Positions 1 through 22,000 of a stretch of DNA of 22,000 bases are shown in pieces. The DNA comes from Mesostigma viride (lineage: Eukaryota > Streptophyta > Mesostigmatophyceae > Mesostigmatales > Mesostigmataceae). The translations under genes and the position numbers were made by a program. The first letter of the stretch is position 1. Each line of letters begins with the position of its first letter. The DNA lies in assembly GCA_009746045.1 (NCBI GenBank), contig RPFO01000034.1, positions 1,045,786-1,067,785 of the forward strand, read 5' to 3'. The notes below the pieces were generated by a model. It was not told the origin of the DNA and ran no database searches. It saw only the letters and a list, made by a program, of their open reading frames with translations.

Positions 1-247
1 CAGCAGACGGTTTTGACAATTAATGAACGTCTAGTCTCCTTGTGGCGGGGGTACAACAGCCGATAGATGCATCCACATATGCTCATCGTCACATGCTCAT
101 AAAAATGGCATGCAGTGTTTACAGGCACAGCCTCTCATGCATGCACGATATTTGGTAGGAGTAGGGGCGCAACACCGTGGCTGGCTGCTGGCGTGGGCGA
201 GCTCCACAGGCTGACGTCAAGAAAATGCAAACAAGGATGAATTTTAC

Positions 248-16216
<15,969 letters not shown>

Positions 16217-16803
16217 GATTTTAGCGGCAGCGACGCCAATTCCGCAAGCAAAATACAGACTTGAAACGGCGTTGTGTGTCAAGCTCAAGGCGTTTTAGAT
16301 ATCGAAGATAAAACATTAAATGAGGCACATGGCCTTTGGCAATTCATAGCATTAACCATGTTGTAACCACCGCGCTCGCCATTTCCTTCGGCAGTAATTG
16401 TTTGTTTGCCATTAATGCCATATCCGGCCGGAAGTAATTCCTTCGCCAGTATTTTCGGTTGTTTCGCCGGGTCTCGCGAGTATCTGCTGGCAGCTACAGC
16501 TCACGCAAACTGGCGGGAAAATGAAAATGCAGTGCCGAAAAGGGTTGAAATTTCACTGCTGCCGACCGACACGGGCCCTCTCCGCACGTCACGCGTGCCT
16601 CCGTGTGCCTTGCACGTGGCATCTGACATCTCCTCTTTCCCCTTGCGAGCGCATCTCGGGCCAATCGACAGATCTCACGTTCCCGGCAACCCATAGACAC
16701 AGGCACTGGGAAGAGCAGTGCTGGTGTTGGCAGGCTGCATTCCGCCCCAATTTTCCCCTTGTGATGGTCCGCTTGCACTCCGAAGGGGATCTCTCGTCGT
16801 CAA
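16217..16803. promoter_or_regulatory. Shared intergenic region between divergent genes
   Basis: 587 bp between the ATG of the minus-strand scaffold gene and the ATG of the plus-strand ABC gene. It must hold both 5' untranslated regions and probably a bidirectional promoter. I see no clear TATA box for either gene. Two similar segments, ccttcggcagtaatt at 16387-16401 and a looser version near 16439-16452, may be regulatory copies, but this is weak. Confidence 0.45.
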
Positions 16804-17094
16804 ATGAGCCTATGCCTTGACCAACTATGCCTTACAAGACCGAAAGAAGCTAAGGCTGGTCAAAACCCGACACCGGCGGTCTCTGACGACGACGGCGCCG
16901 GTCGGCGAGTAATTTTCTCGGGTTTGTCTGCGGAAGTTCCTTGCGGGGCGCGACTCGTCGTCACTGGCCCCAGCGGATGCGGGAAGAGTAGCTTGCTTCG
17001 TTGTCTTGCCTTGCTACAGCCGCTAGATAGCGGGGAGGTTACTCTTGGCAGCAGGTCACCCCGCGACTTGGGAGTAACCGAGTGGAGGCAACGG
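16804..17094 (+). CDS. ABC ATPase exon 1 (Walker A)
   Basis: 97 codons from ATG 16804. The in-frame stop TGA at 16762 and absence of another ATG fix this start unless an upstream exon exists. It reads RRVIFSGLSAEVPCGARLV, then TGPSGCGKSSLLRCLALLQP and SGEVTLGSRSPRDLG, ending EWRQR at CGG|gtacgt, phase 0. Confidence 0.78.
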
Positions 17095-20000
17095 GTACGT
17101 ACGTAGAGTGCCACGACCGACCATGAGTTTATTTTCTGTCCCCTCCACTGGTTTTGCCCCGCAGCCCCGCTCAATGAGAGCAGGTCTGCTGTGGCTTTTT
17201 CTGTTGTGTTTGGCGGGCGATGGCAGCGATGCTCAACCGACGTTTGATGTCCAGTCCCACTGCGCCCACGGGGCTTAGGGGTGTAGCGAGGGCCATACAT
17301 GGCAAGTTATTTGAATGCCACGTTCTAAAATTTGAATGTACCTGCTAAATTTGCATGACGGAGGCGCTTGTACCTGGCTGATCATTGGCCAGTGTCGAAA
17401 TAGCGTGTGGTTAACCGGCGCTAAACCCTGCAGCAGTCTTTGACAGTGTGGATGTCACCAGGAGCAGGCGACACTCGTTGTTGCAAATAGCAGCATTGTT
17501 GCTTGATAATGTGTTGTGTTCGCGATCGTCGGTCTTACACGGACACACATATTTCGAGACGCAAGTTACCCCATGCGTAACCACAGCCACCCTTCTGGTC
17601 AATCTGAACCCACGTGGACAGCCACCAAGTACTCGGTAGCTGCGCCATCCCGATGGGCCATCTGTAGCTGCACCCACCTAATGGGGGGGATCTGCCCGCC
17701 GTATCATAATCTGACAGGCCATCAAATATCAGCCCGCGCATTGTATCAAGCAGACAATTAAATATCAGTGCGGCCGAGGCACAATGCAGTGCACCATGCC
17801 CTTGTCACGTCATGCTCCATGCACGGTTGTTGGGGAGTCTACAGCGTTTAAATATGTATCATCCCTGTCATGCTTGGTTGTGGGGAAGCCCGCGGCATAT
17901 ACTTATTTATACGCTCAGAATTCCCGAGTATTTCCTCGCACACTTGCCAGCACATCAAGGTCAGGGCGTGCCGAGCATGGTCACTCACATTCGCCAGCAT
18001 ACCTGCATTTTCACCGCTCGACAGTCCTGCCGTGCACTATGATCATCATACAGCGGCGTATGTTCCTGCCCTTCAGTCGCTTCCCCTTGCCGTGCTTCAC
18101 CGATCCCCTGGGACATTCTGATAGCGAGGGGGGCGGGGGGGGGGAGGAGGGGGGAGACGGAGGCAGGGATCAATGAAACAACTAGGAGGCTGCAGAGATG
18201 TTTAATTTAAATCGTCATGGAAGCACTGATTAAATGAAAATGGAAGAATCTCTTCATCATGACCCTTTTGTTGTTTATTCCGGGGGGCTGAAAGTCAACT
18301 GCCGCCAAGCGGATTCTTCGCGCAGCTCGCCTGCACTTGCGCCATATGTCATCCCTAACCCTTGTTTGTTCTTGCCTCGCCCCTGCCTGCCTGCCTGTCG
18401 CTTCCTTGGCTTCCCCCGCGCTGCTCTCTGCGGCGTGCCCCCCTGCAGGTGTGCTACGTCCACCAGCAGGTGCCCACCTCCCCCGGCTACTCGCAGACCC
18501 CCGCCGAGCTCTGCTCGCTCATCACCAACTTGGCAGTGCACAGAAAGGGAGCGCGGGACCGGACAAGGCCTTGGGTGCGTGGGCACGTGGGCAAGCTCTT
18601 GGATGGGTTTGAGTGGGTTGGTAGAAGAGAGAAAATGAAGAGATGGTGAGCATGCACTTGGGCAAGGGTTTGCGTGCGTCAGTAGAAGAGATATGACAGG
18701 TATGGGTGACAAGGGGGCAGGGCCGCGTGCGATGGAATAATAGAGGGCCATGTATGGGTAGTAGGGAAGAAGGGGACTCGTGCCTTGTTCCTGGCCACGA
18801 TTACGACAGCCCTGTATAGGATAGTATAGTATACCATATTGTTGAGTCCTGTATAGACTGCCATTGGTTTACCTTGCTGCTGTGCTGCTGGGAGACCTAG
18901 CATAATGGACTAACGTCTCCACAAATCACAAGGAATAGACAATAGCTTTTTCATCAAGTATTACTCAATTTGTTGTCTCTTGTTTGGATCGACACGCCCT
19001 GCTTCCGCTGTTCATATCTTTTCTCGACCGATGGTCCCGCACACCCACCAGCTGTCGCGCTGGCTCCGCTGGCTAGGCCGCGGCGCTGACCTGTCGACGC
19101 ACCGTCGTGCTTCCCTCGGCCGTCGCGCCGCGTACGCCTCCCTCGAAGACCCCGCGCCGCCCTCCCCCTCCTCCCCCTCCTCCCCCCCCTCGCTGCTAGC
19201 AGACGCGCTGTCCCTGTCGACCGGGTGGCAGTGGGACGCGGCCGCCTGCTTCCACAAGCCGTGGGAGCAGCTGAGTGGCGGCGAGCAGCAGAAGTGCGCG
19301 CTGGCGCTGGCGCTGGCCAGCCGCCCCCACGTGTTGCTGCTGGACGAGCCCACCAGCGCGCTGGACGCTGCCTCCACGCGCGGGGTCGAGGCCACCCTGC
19401 GCACTTGCGGCGCCACCCTGGTGTGGGTGACCCACTCCAACGACCAGGCGCAGCGCGTGCTGCTCTGGTGAGGGGGATGGGGGGTGGGGGGGGAACTGGG
19501 TGGTTTCCTTCTTGTTCTGATACTACGACTACTACTTCTACTTCTACTTCTACTTCTACTTCTACTTCTACTTCTACTTCTACTTCTACTTCTACTTCTA
19601 CTTCTACTTCTACTTCTACTTCTACTTCTACTTCTACTTCTACTTCTACTTCTACTTCTACTTCTACTTCTACTTCTACTTCTACTTCTACTTCTACTTC
19701 TACTTCTACTTCTACTTCTACTTCTACTTCTACTTCTACTTCTACTTCTACTTCTACTTCTACTTCTACTTCTACTTCTACTTCTACTTCTACTTCTACT
19801 TCTACTTCTACTTCTACTTCTACTTCTACTTCTACTTCTACTTCTACTTCTACTTCTACTTCTACTTCTACTTCTACTTCTACTTCTACTTCTACTTCTA
19901 CTTCTACTTCTACTTCTACTTCTACTTCTACTTCTACTTCTACTTCTACTTCTACTTCTACTTCTACTTCTACTTCTACTTCTACTTCTACTTCTACTTC

Positions 20001-20166
20001 TACTTCTACTTCTACTTCTACTACTTCTACTTCTACTTCTACTTCTACTTCTACTTCTACTTCTACTTCTACTTCTACTTCTACTTCTACTTCTACTTCT
20101 ACTTCTACTTCTACTTCTACTTCTACTTCTACTTCTACTTCTACTTCTACTTCTACTTCTTCTTCC

Positions 20167-20197
<31 letters not shown>

Positions 20198-21400
20198 CTT
20201 CTTCTTCTTCTTCTTCTTCTTCTTCTTCTTCTTCTTCTTCTTCTTCTTCTTCTTCTTCTTCTTCTTCTTCTTCTTCTTCTTCTTCTTCTTCTTCTTCTTC
20301 TTCTTCTTCTTCTTCTTCTTCTTCTTCTTCTTCTTCTTCTTCTTCTTCTTCTTCTTCTTCTTCTTCGTCGTCGTCGTCTTCGTCTTCGTCTTCGTCTTCG
20401 TCTTCGTCTTCGTCTTCGTCTTCGTCTTCGTCTTCGTCTTCGTCTTCGTCTTCGTCTTCGTCTTCGTCTTCGTCTTCGTCTTCGTCTTCGTCTTCGTCTT
20501 CGTCTTCGTCTTCGTCTTCGTCTTCGTCTTCGTCTTCGTCTTCGTCTTCGTCTTCGTCTTCGTCTTCGTCTTCGTCTTCGTCTTCGTCTTATACTAATAC
20601 TAATACTAATACTAATACTAATACTAATACTAATACTAATACTAATACTAATACTAATACTAATACTAATACTAATACTAATACTAATACTAATACTAAT
20701 GCTGATAATAATAATAATAATAATAATAATACTAATACTAATACTAATACTAATACTAATACTAATACTGATACTAAAACTACTAACACTAGTATATATT
20801 TTGGTCTTCATCTTTGTTTCACGCAGTATTAGTTTGGTGCTTTTTTTGTGTGTGCGCCCGCCGTAGTGAGTATGCTCATTCCCATTAATTAGTGAGGCCA
20901 CAAAGTTACCTAGTGATATCAAGAGTCGGGAACCAAGTTGTGCGTACATACTACATCCTACATGATCACTAGGATCGGCAACGCTATGGCAGCACAGCCA
21001 AGATAGCATTCGAGTCGACTCCCCTAGGCTGACATCTGCTTTTGTTTTTGCGAATTGCTTATTTCTGTCCATCTTTTGTTGCTTGCACTACCTGTCGCTT
21101 TGCCAGGAACTTTGAATCAGAAACAGACGGCAATCAGAACGACTCGCAAGCCGCGGATAACGCCCAGGTTGAGCCAGGGACAGACGACAAGGCTGTAGCT
21201 GTGACAGGAGTTACTGCGAGCGATACTCTGCCAGACCGGGCACACGACGGCGCAACCCTCAAAGAGGTGCCATTGTCATCCAAGGTTGGAAACGGAAGAC
21301 TGCCGTCGCTATGGCTGCAGCTGGGTGGTGCAGGACAGAGTAAACTGATTTCCGTCACGGGAATACAAGACATCGAGCTCGCGGTGGAGAAAGACCAGTG
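16804..21400 (+). CDS. ABC-transporter ATP-binding protein, FetA/STAR1-like (gene level, at least 4 exons)
   Basis: Seen: four plus-strand exons in compatible phases carry a full ABC ATPase. Walker A GPSGCGKSS is at residues 55-63, the Q-loop in VCYVHQQ near 103, signature LSGGEQQ 213-219, Walker B VLLLDEP 233-239 with D-loop SALD, and H-loop His267 in VWVTHS. Known: bacterial FetA (iron export, partner FetB) and plant STAR1 (aluminium tolerance, partner STAR2/ALS3) are small stand-alone ABC subunits with a similar EWRQRV-YxxQ junction and ALWVTH-type ending. Inferred: a nucleotide-binding subunit pairing with a FetB/ALS3-type permease encoded elsewhere. Oddities are a long Ser/Pro insert before the signature motif, a roughly 100-residue hydrophilic tail, and a third intron filled with microsatellite. 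No transit peptide is obvious. Other small ABC subunits are possible. Confidence 0.72.
17095..18448. other. ABC gene intron 1 with G-rich tract
   Basis: 1354 bp of intron. The run at 18126-18165 is G with a few A and C and includes ggggggg blocks, so a quadruplex on the transcribed-sense strand is possible. No gene seen. Confidence 0.5.
18449..18574 (+). CDS. ABC ATPase exon 2 (Q-loop)
   Basis: Acceptor cccctgcag, then VCYVHQQVPTSPGYSQTPAE and LCSLITNLAVHRKG, 42 codons, phase 0 in and out with donor TGG|gtgcgt. VCYVHQQ follows EWRQR of exon 1 exactly as expected for the Q-loop region of small ABC ATPases. The 3' border could be shifted, as several GT sites lie nearby. Confidence 0.7.
19052..19467 (+). 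CDS. ABC ATPase exon 3 (signature, Walker B, H-loop)
   Basis: Contains LSGGEQQKCALALALASRPH, VLLLDEPTSALDAASTRG and TLVWVTHSNDQAQRVLLW, the diagnostic second half of the ATPase. A Ser/Pro repeat (19157-19194) encoded by CCTCCCCCT-type repeats sits just upstream as a coding insert. The acceptor at cacccaccag keeps phase 0 but is the least certain border. Donor TG|gtgagg, phase 2. Confidence 0.78.
19471..20770. repeat. Composite microsatellite filling ABC gene intron 3
   Basis: After a G-rich start (19471-19497) the intron becomes pure simple repeat. (cttcta)n runs from about 19534 to 20158, with one inserted cta near 20021. (ttc)n runs to about 20366, then four gtc, then (ttcgtc)n to 20589, (actaat)n to 20699, a short (aat)n at 20706-20730, and (actaat)n again to about 20768. 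All blocks have periods of 3 or 6, so all six frames tend to stay open and give false proteins of 400-690 residues on both strands. Confidence 0.95.
21107..21400 (+). CDS. ABC gene exon 4 (hydrophilic C-terminal extension)
   Basis: Acceptor cgctttgccag after a pyrimidine-rich tract; its first G completes the split TGG codon of exon 3. It reads NFESETDGNQNDSQAADNAQ, a polar stretch, then RLPSLWLQLGGAGQSKLISV and IQDIELAVEKDQ, ending TG|gtgagt. No family recognised. It is longer than the usual C-terminus of FetA-type proteins. Confidence 0.6.
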
Positions 21401-21955
21401 GTGAGTTGGGGCTTGTAACGCCACCAGCGCCAAAGAAATTTGCTTTATGTAAGAGCGCACCTCCCTTTATTCTGTGCTTGTCCTCCCTGGGCTACAAACA
21501 AGGTCGTGGCAGCGGATTGAGAATAGAAGAGTTTAAACCTTGTGCTTCTGCGTAAGCTCGTGCACTTACTTGTGAATGCCTGCTGCCTGCTTGCGTCCTG
21601 AGAATGCATGGGGATGAGGTACAAGCGGTGCAGAGCAAGGTGGCTGGGGAGTGGTTACCAGCATCTCCCGCCTTCTGAAATAATTGTCTGTGCCATCGCC
21701 CGGGCACGCACTTAAGTGCTTCCCATTGCTTTCTGCCCTTTGTCATGGTAGCTCTCATCATATGCCACTTTTTGTTGGCTGCTGCTTCCTGAGGGGATGG
21801 GGTGGGAGTGGGGAGGAGGCGACCAGGGGTCGCCTATCTGCCTAATTGAAAATTTTCAAAAAGCTCACAGAACAAAAACTTGTTTTCGAAAGCGTCGCTC
21901 ATTCCCATCCGTGTATCCCCCATGCTGTTGTGGTGTGGGTGGGTTCTTGTGACAG
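21401..21955. other. Region after ABC exon 4
   Basis: About 555 bp read as intron 4 or 3' flank. No repeats or second gene seen. Confidence 0.35.
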
Positions 21956-21998
21956 CTGCAACGATAAAGACTGCAACTGCCCCGGCTGCCGCGGTTGA
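21956..21998 (+). CDS. Possible terminal exon 5 of ABC gene (Cys-rich tail)
   Basis: After cttgtgacag the sequence completes the split codon of exon 4 as Cys and reads CNDKDCNCPGCRG before TGA at 21996-21998. Phase fits, and five cysteines in fourteen residues suggests metal binding. The acceptor has a weak pyrimidine tract and the exon is tiny and at the window edge, so this is tentative. Confidence 0.3.
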
Positions 21999-22000
21999 TT

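Noticed and set aside
135-211. A further exon of the minus-strand gene after cttgacgtcag
   Set aside because: It would leave an intron of only 37 nt, far below the others, and the peptide is not convincing.
16217-16288. Extended N-terminus of the minus-strand gene
   Set aside because: The longer frame begins at a TTG; the first ATG is at 16216.
18954-21072. Very long reading frames (404-686 codons) on both strands across the intron 3 repeat
   Set aside because: They are created by repeats with periods of 3 and 6, read as poly-Leu, Ser-Thr, Arg-Ser or Glu-Val; the real exons 3 and 4 flank them and splice across.

Overview
This looks like nuclear DNA of a eukaryote, most likely a unicellular alga, though no sequence feature fixes the species. 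Coding sequence is broken into short exons bounded by GT and AG sites, the introns are long (about 0.1-1.8 kb) and packed with simple and tandem repeats, and no bacterial-style gene is present. The very long reading frames at 18954-21072 and 9289-10250 are microsatellite artefacts, not genes.

Two real genes can be read, arranged head to head around an intergenic gap of about 590 bp (16217-16803). On the minus strand, from 16216 to beyond the left edge, lies a large gene that I reconstruct as 17 phase-compatible exons (about 1144 codons so far). Its helical, HEAT-like protein resembles the long N-terminal scaffold of TARBP1/Trm3, the eukaryotic SPOUT enzymes that 2'-O-methylate G18 of tRNA. 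The catalytic C-terminal domain would lie left of the window, so the assignment rests on scaffold motifs only.

On the plus strand, from 16804 to near the right edge, lies an ABC-transporter ATPase of FetA/STAR1 type in four well-supported exons: Walker A in exon 1, Q-loop in exon 2, and signature, Walker B and H-loop in exon 3. Exon 4 is a hydrophilic tail. A possible fifth exon at the extreme right would end the protein with a cysteine-rich tail.

The rest is intron. Most introns of the minus-strand gene carry their own unrelated satellite: a 208-bp fold-back element and 74-, 27-, 18-, 62-, 29-, 77- and 28-bp arrays, plus CTA and CCCCT tracts. The third intron of the ABC gene is mostly one composite microsatellite of about 1.25 kb whose motif switches sharply from CTTCTA to TTC to TTCGTC to ACTAAT. 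Two of the minisatellites show an alternating A-B-A-B pattern of unit variants. All exon borders were chosen by eye from splice consensus, reading phase and protein plausibility; RNA evidence would settle them.
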